A stretch of DNA of 64,000 bases from assembly GCA_026184435.1 (NCBI GenBank), contig CP046447.1. The stretch is one strand, 5' to 3'. Every line of letters starts with the position of its first letter. Position 1 is the first letter of the stretch. Shown in pieces: positions 40,701 to 49,328 of this stretch. This stretch comes from JAADFF01 sp013153035 (GTDB taxonomy: Bacteria; Coprothermobacterota; Coprothermobacteria; Coprothermobacterales; JAADFF01). The position numbers were made by a program, and so were the translations under genes. A model generated the notes under the pieces. It was not told the origin of the DNA, did no database searches, and saw nothing but the letters and a program-made list of their open reading frames with translations.

Positions 40701-43326
40701 AATACCTCAAAAGGACGCCAAAGAACTAATACAATGGGTATTAGAAAAATCCAAGTGGAAAATATCTGATGCAATAAAGTTTATTACAATGTATTACTAT
40801 ATTGATTCATACAGTCTGGCTAATGCTCTCCTAAAAATAACTAAAAAATCCCCAGAAAGTATCATTAAAATAACTTTTCGGCAAATAAATTGGTCATTAC
40901 AAGAGTTGTTTACCTGGTTAAACCAAACTACACATCTTAGCGCAAGCGATATTGCAGAGTGGATTCTAAACAATGGATATTATAGTGGAACCGAAATAGC
41001 AACATACTTGTGGGAAAACAAATTACTATCAGCTGAAGAAATTTCTATATTTCTACACAAGAAAAACGGATACAACATCCAACAAGTTTATAATTGGCTA
41101 ACAACAAAAGGAAATATGACGCCGGAACAGGCCTTTCACTACCTTTTTACTTTAGACAATACCACCATTGAAGATATATTTAAATCTATTAGTAATAGAA
41201 TACACAACAAGGAAGATATTAGGAACATATTTAAATCGATACTAAAACTAGCTGATGATACCCCAGAAAACATCATAAAAATAAGCTTTAAATATATAAA
41301 ATGGCCTATACAAGATTTAGTATCATGGTTAATAAAAGAAGGAAACTATAATGTAACAGACGCAATTAAATGGATAGTAAACAACAATCTCTATACCCTT
41401 GAAGAACTATCTATATATTTATTAGAAAAACAATTACTGTCATTAGATGAAATCTATATATTATTACAAGAAAATAAGCGTTTTGAAGTAGAACAAGGCT
41501 ATAAATGGTTAACCAACATAGCCCAAATGTCCCCAAAACAAGCTATCAACTGGATAATCACCCATGATAATGTTTCTATTCAAGACATTGCATCTCTTGT
41601 AGCAAATATATATGAGACTAATGATCCCAAGCATATAGCATCATGGATATTAAAGAACACCAATGTTCCACTATCAGAAATAATAAACTGGCTAAAAGAA
41701 AATACCAATGCTATATATACTGCAAATTGGCAGATAGAAGAAGCCAAATTAGATTTCTCTGATACCATCAAATGGCTAATAGATAAAGAAAAGATCACGC
41801 TGCACTCCGCTATAAAATGGATAATGCATACTAAAAAGGTTAACGCAAGGGATGGAAGTATACTTCTCTCACACTACATAAATGTAGATATAATATCTAT
41901 CATTGATACACTTAAGACCTACTTTGATATCAGCGCAAACGATATATACCACATTTTAGAGGCTAAGGAAAAAATCACCGTAACTACCCCGGATGAATTG
42001 GCCAGTTGGTTGTATCAAAACAGTTCATGGAACATTGTTGAAATTATAACGCTAATAAAACAAAGTACCAACTGGGAAGCAGAGAAAATTATCATATGGC
42101 TTGAAAAAAATTACACCACAAATAAAACTCATATAGCAAATATTCTTATAGATGCTGCTATATGGCATCCGAAAGACGCTATCAGTTGGCTTTACAAAAA
42201 CAACTACAACCCAGACGCAATATCTCAATGGTTTTCTAAATATATCACGACAGAATTTTCAACTTTTCCTAACGACTTGACCCAATGGCTATGGTTTAAT
42301 GACAAATGGAAACCAATAGATATTATTGCATTCCTTACAAACATGGGGATTAATCCATCAGACATTGCCACATGGATAGTCAATAATACATCATTGGAAC
42401 CAAATCAAATTGTGAATTTAATTACTCAAACAGTATCATGGTCAGAATACACAATAACTGATTGGTTAGTCAAAATTAGCAACAACAACATTTACCAGGC
42501 AACAAGTTGGATCAGTAAAACACTTAAAATGGATTTTAAATCTATTATTAGGCTATATATCCATAGAAAGTATTTTGAATACGGAGATATCATAGATTTT
42601 ATAGCTAACACATTAGGATTATCGTACTTAGGAACCATATCATGGCTAAAAAATGTAAGCTCATATTGTAACTTTGCCAACTTCATATTCTCAATACCCC
42701 AAATAAAACAAGATACATACAAAGCACTAACGCTAGCACTGGATAATACAACTACTCCCTCCAAACTCTTTAACCAAGTCAAATGCCTAATGAAGTATCA
42801 CTCTATAAAGCTAGAAACTTTAGTAGATTACATAACTAATCAAATAAAACTACCTCTAAGCCAAATAATTAATTTTTTATACAGAAAAGAAATCTATCCT
42901 CCTGAAGAATTACTCTCATTCATTCAGATAAAGCTAAAAAACCAATCCATTAAAGGGGTTGTTTTTTGGGCAAAAAAGCACACAGATATTAACGAAAAAG
43001 ACATCATGAAGTGGATAATAGGTAAACATTCATATAAAGAGATATATCACATGTTTTCTAAAGTAGATACAAATTATAAACGATGGGGCAGAGTGGCCGT
43101 ATATTTGAAAACCAAACTAGGTTACTCCATTGAAGAAATTATGAATATATTTGAAACACGAAACAAGAATACAATAGAAAATATTGAAGATCTTCGTGAA
43201 TTCCTGGTTTGGCTTTACAACGAAACAGTTCTAGAAAAAGAAGATATACTAAGGTGGTTAACCGAGAAACTATATTTTCCAGAAGAAGAGGTAAATATCT
43301 TTTTAAATAAGAAATTGCATATCTAG
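37705..43326 (+). CDS. Giant 15-residue Trp-Leu repeat protein, unrecognised family
   Basis: 1873 residues; ATG 37705, with only AAAAGG as a weak ribosome site. Nearly the whole chain repeats the pattern xxxxIAxWLxxxxxx every 14-15 residues: in the first part the Trp positions are 67, 82, 97, then 143, 158, 173, 188, 203, 217, 231, 246 and 261, with two hydrophobic substitutes in the gap. That gives roughly 120 units and about 80 Trp by hand count. Each unit reads as a short helix plus turn, so a very long alpha-solenoid is likely. Some units carry a second Trp eight residues earlier. There is no signal peptide, membrane helix or enzyme motif. The gene is visibly more AT-rich than its neighbours and stands alone between two minus-strand genes. 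Function unknown; a scaffold or binding surface is my guess. Confidence 0.9.
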   Translation: MSTSEFLALYKSGEISIEELIISLGKAGIPPSTIADIILKYTPITIEQVAYLLHESQTWNDEDIASWLYSKTSNDISRTAKWLSDKIRWNKERIIEWIASYLKSSDIPQLATLIMDTLDLTPYDTAYTLISQNIASKEMVLSWLMSYSYTPPLEMATWLVKNNYKTLEEITNWLLNEKQLGIKAIASWLKRNNFLTTSEIVKWIQEHSSNKYIVASWISAQSDNIDITISWLLENSNSSINRILYWLRYTEKVPLEDIAEWLANHPKYMAMSPVKARLLKFLNAFSEKIANWLYKKANFRLYDIASWLLQQRKWSFNKTAIWVRNISQMDEFKVATWAIKYLKVPISEILNWLTHQTNNKDKVARWIITHTQTTPQISYSLMVNFLEWDAIQAINFLISFNKDTKLDILSWLEINNRNWKALATLLVEKGQVNPIEVANWLVNKKLFPLDNIIYWLYSYENNTCRIVQWLQYEVKVKDNKCFSLLASTKQSEIFTIASCIYKTYNTSPLKLANWIRETNNTPIPHIINWLFYKTHINIPTLSSWKYFPQYSSAYQTAIWLFTQVKLNIEDIVDWLYSTKQCSMKNIGHWLVYEAHFSPIQAANILMLVTKEPIKIANWLKYDIHENNDRIKNWLLEKESIHIMESILWLKEHSIISCSEIIEYLQISTQKIDPMISTLLRQNLCSKEEIAHALGTQKPIILFKISEWLLTHKQTNISEIIKWLYTNDLPIDTILEWLSKQGVVTNERIYEIGNCLIEELDFPVLESLKYLLQYFSTTKEVIVKWLTQNKKYIFALLNSNIDITQQEALHIAQILIDTNAVPIEDIATWLVEKCGLNFFKVATWLKERTNTSLTTIALWLKTILHNNIDELLDVVQNLYAPRFQYRDKLLLFLVSKSIFSYKEISSWLFTNRTTEAIIKLLKDSSPLSAEEIVLYLTNNQRIESYTIKWLAIQTNRNIEEAIIWIIENTNIDPAYLINIALYKLNLNFDQIYNILTHHPSIPQKDAKELIQWVLEKSKWKISDAIKFITMYYYIDSYSLANALLKITKKSPESIIKITFRQINWSLQELFTWLNQTTHLSASDIAEWILNNGYYSGTEIATYLWENKLLSAEEISIFLHKKNGYNIQQVYNWLTTKGNMTPEQAFHYLFTLDNTTIEDIFKSISNRIHNKEDIRNIFKSILKLADDTPENIIKISFKYIKWPIQDLVSWLIKEGNYNVTDAIKWIVNNNLYTLEELSIYLLEKQLLSLDEIYILLQENKRFEVEQGYKWLTNIAQMSPKQAINWIITHDNVSIQDIASLVANIYETNDPKHIASWILKNTNVPLSEIINWLKENTNAIYTANWQIEEAKLDFSDTIKWLIDKEKITLHSAIKWIMHTKKVNARDGSILLSHYINVDIISIIDTLKTYFDISANDIYHILEAKEKITVTTPDELASWLYQNSSWNIVEIITLIKQSTNWEAEKIIIWLEKNYTTNKTHIANILIDAAIWHPKDAISWLYKNNYNPDAISQWFSKYITTEFSTFPNDLTQWLWFNDKWKPIDIIAFLTNMGINPSDIATWIVNNTSLEPNQIVNLITQTVSWSEYTITDWLVKISNNNIYQATSWISKTLKMDFKSIIRLYIHRKYFEYGDIIDFIANTLGLSYLGTISWLKNVSSYCNFANFIFSIPQIKQDTYKALTLALDNTTTPSKLFNQVKCLMKYHSIKLETLVDYITNQIKLPLSQIINFLYRKEIYPPEELLSFIQIKLKNQSIKGVVFWAKKHTDINEKDIMKWIIGKHSYKEIYHMFSKVDTNYKRWGRVAVYLKTKLGYSIEEIMNIFETRNKNTIENIEDLREFLVWLYNETVLEKEDILRWLTEKLYFPEEEVNIFLNKKLHI
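40852..41580 (+). repeat. Large internal duplication in the giant repeat gene
   Basis: Two protein blocks of about 137 residues follow each other: one from PESIIKITFRQINWSLQELF, the next from PENIIKISFKYIKWPIQDLV, 411 bp later. They continue to match through LLSAEEISIFL / LLSLDEIYILL and MTPEQAFHYL / MSPKQAINWI. This equals about nine 15-residue units and shows growth by block duplication. Confidence 0.8.
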
Positions 43327-43395
43327 AACTTCCTATATCCCTTCAAATACGCCAAAGTTGTTTACATATCAATTTATTTACATTATCTAATCGTT

Positions 43396-43842
43396 CTAGT
43401 CGTATGCCTTGCGTGTCTCCTCGTCGCAGAGAGTTGGGGCTATAATCTCTTCCCATTCTGGAGAGTCCCATGTGCCCAGTTTCTTGTGCATGTCATAGTA
43501 TTTCTGGGGTATCGGGTGAGTCCCTATTACCACCTTTAACCCAAATCGCTTCTCTATATAACCCTTAAAATACTGAATATACGGGCATGGTGGATAACCT
43601 ACCACAAAGCCTGTTGCCAGATGTATAACCTCGGCACCGTTCTTCTTCATCTCTTCTGGTGCATACTCTATGTTGCCACCGGGACAGCCACCACATGTCG
43701 TGTAGCCCACTACTTCTACTTCCTTGTCTTTATAAATGCTAAATGCACCTTCACGATTTCTAAGAGCCCTAAAGCATTTTCCCCCTGCACATGTTCTGTA
43801 CCTATCACAGATGATAATACCAATCTTGACCTTCTCAGACAT
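43396..43842 (-). CDS. CGGC-domain protein, predicted metal-binding
   Basis: 148 residues. It matches the CGGC domain: CDRYRTCAGGKCFRAL near residue 12, GYTTCGGCPGGNIEYAPEEM near 46, then GYPPCPYI. The many conserved cysteines suggest a metal or cluster site. The family is widespread in anaerobes and lacks a firm function. It is convergent with the giant repeat gene and upstream of it on the minus strand is hypB, separated by a terminator, so it is its own unit. Confidence 0.85.
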   Translation of the reverse strand: MSEKVKIGIIICDRYRTCAGGKCFRALRNREGAFSIYKDKEVEVVGYTTCGGCPGGNIEYAPEEMKKNGAEVIHLATGFVVGYPPCPYIQYFKGYIEKRFGLKVVIGTHPIPQKYYDMHKKLGTWDSPEWEEIIAPTLCDEETRKAYD

Positions 43843-43932
43843 TTCCCCTTCCCCCTCTCTGGTTGACAGTTATATAGTGTTATTTTAATACTTTTTTGAA
43901 ACAGTGGTATCAACCTTCTTCTATCACAAAAT

Positions 43933-43954
43933 AGCCCCCGCATATGCGGGGGCT
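43933..43954 (-). terminator. Terminator of the hypF-hypB unit
   Basis: AGCCCCCGCA / TGCGGGGGCT, almost no loop, then ATTTTGTG on the minus strand. Confidence 0.85.
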
Positions 43955-43986
43955 GTGGGGAAGGAGCCCCTAGTATGGGGAAAACC

Positions 43987-44712
43987 TTACTCGCCAAAGT
44001 GCTCTTTATACAAGCTCACTATATAGTCTGCTATCTCTTTGGCATCGGCTTCAGATTTGCCAAATGTGAATATCTTGGCATGGCCATTTACCTGCCTGAC
44101 ATACTCTTTCATCTTCTCTACATCGGCACCTACGGCATCTGCTATATCAACTTTAGAGATGATAACTACATCGGCTATGTTGAACATCTTGGGGTATTTA
44201 ATGGGTTTATCTTCGCCCTCTGTGGTAGAAACCATAACCCACTTATAGTGAGTACCAAGCTCAAAAGAGGCAGGACATACAAGGTTACCAACATCTTCAA
44301 CAAAGAGCACATCTATATCATTCAGTGGTATCTCCTTCAGTGCCTCATTGACCCATGGGGCTTCAAGGTGACATGTGCCACCCCACTTTGATGTGCGTAT
44401 CTGGTAGGCATAGGCACCCTTGGCCCTCACCCTATCGGCATCGTTTTCTGTCTCAAGGTCGCCCTCTACAACACCGATTTTCAGAGGAAGCACATCAATG
44501 AGATACTCTATCAGCGTTGTCTTACCTGCTCCCGGTGAGCCCATGAGGTTGATACTGAGCACCTTTGCAAAGTCAAATATGCCCCTATTCCTCTCTGCAT
44601 ACACATCGTTAGACTCAAGGGCTTTTCTCATTACCTTAATTGTCTTCTTTTCTTCATGCTCATGTTCATGTTCGTGATGATGGTGATGTTCGTGGTCATG
44701 TCCACCGCACAT
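43987..44712 (-). CDS. hypB: Hydrogenase nickel incorporation GTPase HypB
   Basis: 241 residues. The first 25 residues are His-rich (HDHEHHHHHEHEHEHE), as in HypB proteins that store nickel. GTPase motifs: SINLMGSPGAGKTTLIEYL near 54, VEGDLETENDADR near 80, SKVDIADAVG near 195. The metal site CHLEAPWV near 115 is intact. It works with HypA to load nickel into both hydrogenases of this window. It follows hypF by 15 bp on the minus strand; together they run divergently from hypCDEA. Confidence 0.96.
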   Translation of the reverse strand: MCGGHDHEHHHHHEHEHEHEEKKTIKVMRKALESNDVYAERNRGIFDFAKVLSINLMGSPGAGKTTLIEYLIDVLPLKIGVVEGDLETENDADRVRAKGAYAYQIRTSKWGGTCHLEAPWVNEALKEIPLNDIDVLFVEDVGNLVCPASFELGTHYKWVMVSTTEGEDKPIKYPKMFNIADVVIISKVDIADAVGADVEKMKEYVRQVNGHAKIFTFGKSEADAKEIADYIVSLYKEHFGE

Positions 44713-44727
44713 AAATAGTCCCCCTTT

Positions 44728-46929
44728 CTATAGTCTGCTTCCGTAATATAAAAATCCCAGTGATATACCCTCATCAGAGGGAGATACCTGCCTATGTATA
44801 AGGGGTGTTAGCCCATTATCTCTAAGTCCTTTTACAACCTTCTCAAGTAGGAGCATGTTTTGCCACACACCACCTGAGAGGGCAATATCCTTTATACCTG
44901 TCTGTCTACTCATATCCACAGCCACATTCACCATGATGTCGGCTATGGTGTTGTGAAACCGCCTTGCCACAACCTCGCGGGGCACACCGCTTCTGTAGTC
45001 ATCAAGGGCTTGCCTCAGAATATATGTTGTGGAAATAGTGCCATCTTTGATAGACACATCATAGATGCCCTCATCGTCTGCCCTTTCTGCATACTGTTGG
45101 AGCATGATAGCGGGCTCTGCCTCATATGTTGCCTCCTTCACAATATCAAGAAGTGCTGACATGGTGTCAAAGATACGCCCCATACCACGGCTATGTGGAG
45201 TATAAGAAGAGGCAATAATACGCACCCACTCATCATCTTCACCTATCACATTGAGAAACGCCTTCTTCAGCCTCCACACCTGACGTGCTGCCTTATCGCC
45301 ACCAACAAGGGGAATAGGCTCAAAGTGGTAAAGAATATCAAAGTCTTTTAGACCAAATACACCCATTTCACTGCCCCAAATGGTGCCATCTTTGCCGTAG
45401 CCTGTGCCGTCCATAATGAGACCAAGTGCTTTCTCTTTACCATACTCTGCCATGACAGATAGGGCATGCCCGTGGTGATGGTATATCTCTACCACAGCAT
45501 CTGCCTCTACAGCCTCAATGGCATACTGACGGCTAAAGTACATAGGATGTTTATCAAGAACAAGGGTATCTATGTGGTCTACCTGAAAGAGTTTCAAGAA
45601 ATGTCTCATCATAAAGCGATAACCTTCACCGTTGGAGACAGCCTCAAGATCACCAAGATACTGGGACAATATGGCATAGTTATCTTTCAGGATACCAAAA
45701 GCACCTTTCATGTCGGCACCGGCAGAGACAACAACTTTCCCCTTAGGATTTTCAAGGAGTGTTGGGAACGGCACAAAGCCCCTGGCACGGCGTATGTGAT
45801 AATACTCACCTTCAAATATTGTCCCCACACTATCGTCAATAAAGGCATATATCTCCCTTTCACCAACAAGTATAAAATCGGCTATATCGTGAAGCTTGGC
45901 ATATGCCTCGTCATCTTTATAGATAATGCGCTCACCAGACACATTGGCACTGGTCATGACAAGGTAAGGGGGTGCACCTTCGGCAAATATCAGGTGGTGC
46001 ATTGGGGTATAAGGAAGGAAAACCCCAAGCCTGTTTTGCCCCGGTGCCACCTCATCGACTATAGGTGTATCTTCATACTTCCACAGCAAGAGTATGGGAG
46101 CCTGTGGCGATGTTAGCCACTTTTCAGCCTCTGGTGATACCTTTACAATGTTCTTCACATGCTCTATATCTTTCACCATGATGGCAAAGGGTTTCGTAGG
46201 TCTATGTTTTCTCTTTCTCAGTTTCCTAACGGCCTCACCATTTGTGGCATCTACGGCAAGGTTATAGCCTCCCAACCCCTTGATAGCAACAACATACCCC
46301 TCTCTAAGGAGCTTTGCCACCATCTGAAATGGATCACCGGGCACCCTGTTTCCATCCATATCTGTGAGATAGTAGGTGGGACCGCATTCAGGACATGCCA
46401 CAGGCTGGGCATGAAAGCGTCTATCTGCTGGGTTTTCATATTCTCTACGACAATCGTCGCACATGGGCCACCTATCCATTGTCGTCTTGTCCCTGTCATA
46501 GGGCACATCTTTTATGATGGTAAATCTGGGCCCGCAGTTTGTGCAGTTGATATATGGATATCTATACCTTCTATCTGCTGGGTCAAACATCTCCCTGAGG
46601 CAGTCATCGCACACCGCCACATCAGGTGGAATAATGGTGATAGATGAGCTTTGTTTTTCAGACTTCAGTATTTCAAAGGCATGCTCTCCTTCTACTTCGG
46701 GAATCTCATATGTGTCTACATGGGTAATAAGGGCAAGAGGTGGCTTCTTGGCTGTTATGTCGTCTATAAAGGCCTTGATAGCATCGGGTTTTCCTTGCAC
46801 CTCTATAACAACACCACTGCTGGTATTTTTCACCCAGCCAATAAGTCCGTGCTCATTTGCTATACGCCAGATAAAGGGCCTAAATCCTACACCCTGAACA
46901 ATGCCTCTTACCTGAATGCGATATCTCAC
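44728..46929 (-). CDS. hypF: Carbamoyltransferase HypF
   Basis: 733 residues, the usual length. Domains in order: acylphosphatase (GIVQGVGFRPFIWRIA at residue 9), two zinc-finger repeats (CDDCLREM with CTNCGP, CDDCRREY with CPECGP), a YrdC-like adenylation domain (~200-380; KRKHRPTKPFAIMVKD) and a Kae1-like transfer domain with the metal site EIYHHHGHALSVMAEYG near 480. It makes the thiocarbamate on HypE that becomes the cyanide ligands of the Ni-Fe centre. It is the first gene of the leftward hyp unit. Confidence 0.96.
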   Translation of the reverse strand: MRYRIQVRGIVQGVGFRPFIWRIANEHGLIGWVKNTSSGVVIEVQGKPDAIKAFIDDITAKKPPLALITHVDTYEIPEVEGEHAFEILKSEKQSSSITIIPPDVAVCDDCLREMFDPADRRYRYPYINCTNCGPRFTIIKDVPYDRDKTTMDRWPMCDDCRREYENPADRRFHAQPVACPECGPTYYLTDMDGNRVPGDPFQMVAKLLREGYVVAIKGLGGYNLAVDATNGEAVRKLRKRKHRPTKPFAIMVKDIEHVKNIVKVSPEAEKWLTSPQAPILLLWKYEDTPIVDEVAPGQNRLGVFLPYTPMHHLIFAEGAPPYLVMTSANVSGERIIYKDDEAYAKLHDIADFILVGEREIYAFIDDSVGTIFEGEYYHIRRARGFVPFPTLLENPKGKVVVSAGADMKGAFGILKDNYAILSQYLGDLEAVSNGEGYRFMMRHFLKLFQVDHIDTLVLDKHPMYFSRQYAIEAVEADAVVEIYHHHGHALSVMAEYGKEKALGLIMDGTGYGKDGTIWGSEMGVFGLKDFDILYHFEPIPLVGGDKAARQVWRLKKAFLNVIGEDDEWVRIIASSYTPHSRGMGRIFDTMSALLDIVKEATYEAEPAIMLQQYAERADDEGIYDVSIKDGTISTTYILRQALDDYRSGVPREVVARRFHNTIADIMVNVAVDMSRQTGIKDIALSGGVWQNMLLLEKVVKGLRDNGLTPLIHRQVSPSDEGISLGFLYYGSRL

Positions 46930-46992
46930 ACATGCTCACTCTCCAAAGTTGTATTATTGCTTCTCACTATTAACATAGCATATGTTTAGAAA

Positions 46993-47034
46993 GTAGGATT
47001 ATCCTACATCATAAACTTTTGATACTATGAACTT
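46993..47034. promoter_or_regulatory. Palindrome and shared 11-mer between hypF and hypC
   Basis: GTAGGAT-T-ATCCTAC is a perfect 7+1+7 palindrome midway between the divergent starts. ACTATGAACTT at 47024-47034 is identical to a site before the sulfhydrogenase operon (33848-33858). A common hydrogenase regulator is possible. Confidence 0.5.
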
Positions 47035-47051
47035 GAAAGGAGTGAATGCGT

Positions 47052-47282
47052 ATGTGCTTAGGTGTACCCATGAAAATCGTGAAGAAGATAGATGATAAAC
47101 ATGCCCTCGCCGAGGCACTCGGTGCACGTCGTGAAATAAACATTATGGCAACCCCAGAGGTAAAAGAGGGGCAGTATGTCATGGTCCACGCTGGTATGGC
47201 TATATCCATAGTTGAAGACAAAGAGGCAGAGGAGGCTTTAGAAATATGGGAAGAACTGATGAACGTCTGGCAAGACTCGTAG
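47052..47282 (+). CDS. hypC: Hydrogenase assembly chaperone HypC
   Basis: 76 residues. ATG 47052 rather than 47046: HypC must begin MC because Cys2 is essential, and AAGGAG is 9 bp upstream. The start MCLGVPMKIVKKID is the family signature. HypC carries the Fe(CN)2CO group with HypD and guides it to the large subunit. It overlaps hypD by 37 bp. Confidence 0.95.
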   Translation: MCLGVPMKIVKKIDDKHALAEALGARREINIMATPEVKEGQYVMVHAGMAISIVEDKEAEEALEIWEELMNVWQDS

Positions 47283-48316
47283 ACTATATAAAAAACTATA
47301 AGAAACCTGCAAAGATCATGGAAGTATGTGGCACCCACACATTTCAATACTTTGCCACAGGTATTAGAGACATGCTTCCGGAAAATATCAGGCTACTGTC
47401 TGGCCCCGGATGCCCTGTGTGTGTCACCCCAAACAGCTACATTGACAGGGTTATAAAAATCGTAGAGACATATCCACAGGTCATCATTACAACATTTGGC
47501 GACATGCTAAAGGTACCGGGCTCAGATATGAAAAGCCTATCCCATATGAAAGCAGAAGGGGCCGATATCAGGGTGGTATATGCCCCAGAAGATGCCGTTA
47601 AAATAGCTAAAGACACAGATAGACCGGTAATATTCCTATCTGTGGGATTTGAAACAACTATCCCTACAGCAGCTGCTGCATTGAAGATAGCAGAAGAAGA
47701 AAACATCACAAACTTTTACATGCTCCTTTCACACAAGCTTGTTATACCGGCACTAAAGGCACTGCTGAGCGATCCAGAAGCAGACATAGATGGGTTTATA
47801 CTGCCGGGTCATGTCAGTGCCATAATAGGCAGAAAGGTTTATGAGCCTGTGTTAAAAGCATATGGTCGCCCCGGCGTTATTGCAGGCTTTGAGGCACATC
47901 ACCTCATTGTTGGAACTGCTACACTCCTTAAGCTCATAGAAGACGGTAAGGTAGAGGTAATAAATGCATACCCCGAGGTTGTTAGAGAAGAGGGAAATCC
48001 GAGGGCATGGGCGCTTGTAGAAACATTCTTTGAAGAGGCCGATGAAGAGTGGCGAGGATTTGGCACAATACCCATGAGTGGACACAAGTTTAAAAAAGAG
48101 TATATGCACAGAGACGCCAAAGGGGCTTTTCCTGTAGAAGTGCCACCCGAAAGGGAAACACCGGGATGCAGATGTCCCGATGTTGTCAAAGGAAAAGCCA
48201 TACCAACAGATTGCCCACACTTTGGAAAGGGATGCACTCCACTGCACCCACTGGGACCATGTATGGTCTCATCTGAAGGGGCATGTGCTGCATATTACAA
48301 GTACAGGAGGTCATAA
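47246..48316 (+). CDS. hypD: Hydrogenase iron-centre assembly protein HypD
   Basis: 356 residues; ATG 47246 inside the end of hypC, with AGGAGG 10 bp upstream. Signature sites: IMEVCGTHTFQYFATGIRDM near residue 24, LLSGPGCPVCVTP near 50, and the C-terminal [4Fe-4S] cysteines (CRCPDVVKG, CPHFGKGCTP). It holds the iron while cyanide and CO are attached. Length and all conserved cysteines are normal. Confidence 0.96.
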   Translation: MGRTDERLARLVDYIKNYKKPAKIMEVCGTHTFQYFATGIRDMLPENIRLLSGPGCPVCVTPNSYIDRVIKIVETYPQVIITTFGDMLKVPGSDMKSLSHMKAEGADIRVVYAPEDAVKIAKDTDRPVIFLSVGFETTIPTAAAALKIAEEENITNFYMLLSHKLVIPALKALLSDPEADIDGFILPGHVSAIIGRKVYEPVLKAYGRPGVIAGFEAHHLIVGTATLLKLIEDGKVEVINAYPEVVREEGNPRAWALVETFFEEADEEWRGFGTIPMSGHKFKKEYMHRDAKGAFPVEVPPERETPGCRCPDVVKGKAIPTDCPHFGKGCTPLHPLGPCMVSSEGACAAYYKYRRS

Positions 48317-48319
48317 AAG

Positions 48320-49318
48320 ATGGAAGATAAAATTCTGCTGGGACACGGGTCAGGAGGGCTTCTCACCCATCAGCTTATAGAAGAGGTGTTTATGCCTGCA
48401 TTTGGCGATAGCCCACTAAAGACCATGGACGATGCCACCCTTTTAAATGTTGAAGGTCATATTGTCGTATCTACAGACACATTTACGGTAACCCCCCTAT
48501 TTTTCCCCGGCGGAGATATAGGCAAGTTGGCAGTCAATGGCACCGTCAACGATGTAGCAGTCTCTACAGGTAAACCTTTATATCTCACGGTGGGCTTTGT
48601 CATAGAAGAGGGCTTCCCTATAGCAGATTTGAAGAAAATCGTCATGAGCATGAAAGAAGCGGCCGAGCGGGTCGGTGTGAAGATTGTGGCAGGAGACACC
48701 AAGGTTGTAGAAAAGGGGAAAGCCGATGGTGTATATATAAACACCACAGGCATAGGAATATATGAAGGGCTTGGGAAACTCTCTAGGGAGCCCATCAAAC
48801 CCGGCGATAAGGTCATTGTCAGTGGACCCATTGGTGACCATGCGGCAACAATCATGATAAACAGAGAAAATCTTGGCATCACAGCAGACATACAAAGCGA
48901 CTGTGGCCCCGTGGTAGATATAGTGAAAAAAGCACTTGAAGTGGGCGGTGTCAAGTGGATGAGAGACCCCACAAGAGGTGGTGTTGGCACCACACTCAAT
49001 GAACTTGTGTGGGGTAGAGACTTTGGCGTTCTTCTATTTGAAGAGAACATACCTATAAGAGATGAGGTCAGGGGTATATCTGAGCTACTGGGTATAGACC
49101 CGCTGTATATGGCATGTGAGGGAAGAGTGCTTCTTGTCGTAGAAGAAAACATGGCAGATAGAGTACTGGAGGCTATAAAAGGTCTACCAGAGGCAAAAGA
49201 TAGTGCCATTATAGGTGAAATAGAAAGCAAGCATCCCGGCAAGGTCAGGTTGAAAACCCGATGGGCAGAGAGATTTGTGCCTATGCTACCGGGCCAGCAG
49301 CTGCCACGCATATGTTGA
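48320..49318 (+). CDS. hypE: Hydrogenase maturation protein HypE (carbamoyl dehydratase)
   Basis: 332 residues, 3 bp after hypD. The PurM-like fold begins ILLGHGSGGLLTHQLIEEVF. DPTRGGVGTTLNEL near 215 is conserved, and the chain ends PRIC, the essential C-terminal cysteine that carries thiocarbamate and then thiocyanate. It dehydrates the carbamoyl group supplied by HypF to give cyanide for the iron. Confidence 0.96.
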   Translation: MEDKILLGHGSGGLLTHQLIEEVFMPAFGDSPLKTMDDATLLNVEGHIVVSTDTFTVTPLFFPGGDIGKLAVNGTVNDVAVSTGKPLYLTVGFVIEEGFPIADLKKIVMSMKEAAERVGVKIVAGDTKVVEKGKADGVYINTTGIGIYEGLGKLSREPIKPGDKVIVSGPIGDHAATIMINRENLGITADIQSDCGPVVDIVKKALEVGGVKWMRDPTRGGVGTTLNELVWGRDFGVLLFEENIPIRDEVRGISELLGIDPLYMACEGRVLLVVEENMADRVLEAIKGLPEAKDSAIIGEIESKHPGKVRLKTRWAERFVPMLPGQQLPRIC

Positions 49319-49328
49319 GGTGAGAAGA

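Noticed and set aside
37659..42782. Several minus-strand frames of 70-115 codons across the giant repeat gene
   Set aside because: They mirror the repeat codons, lack ribosome sites and have no recognisable domains.
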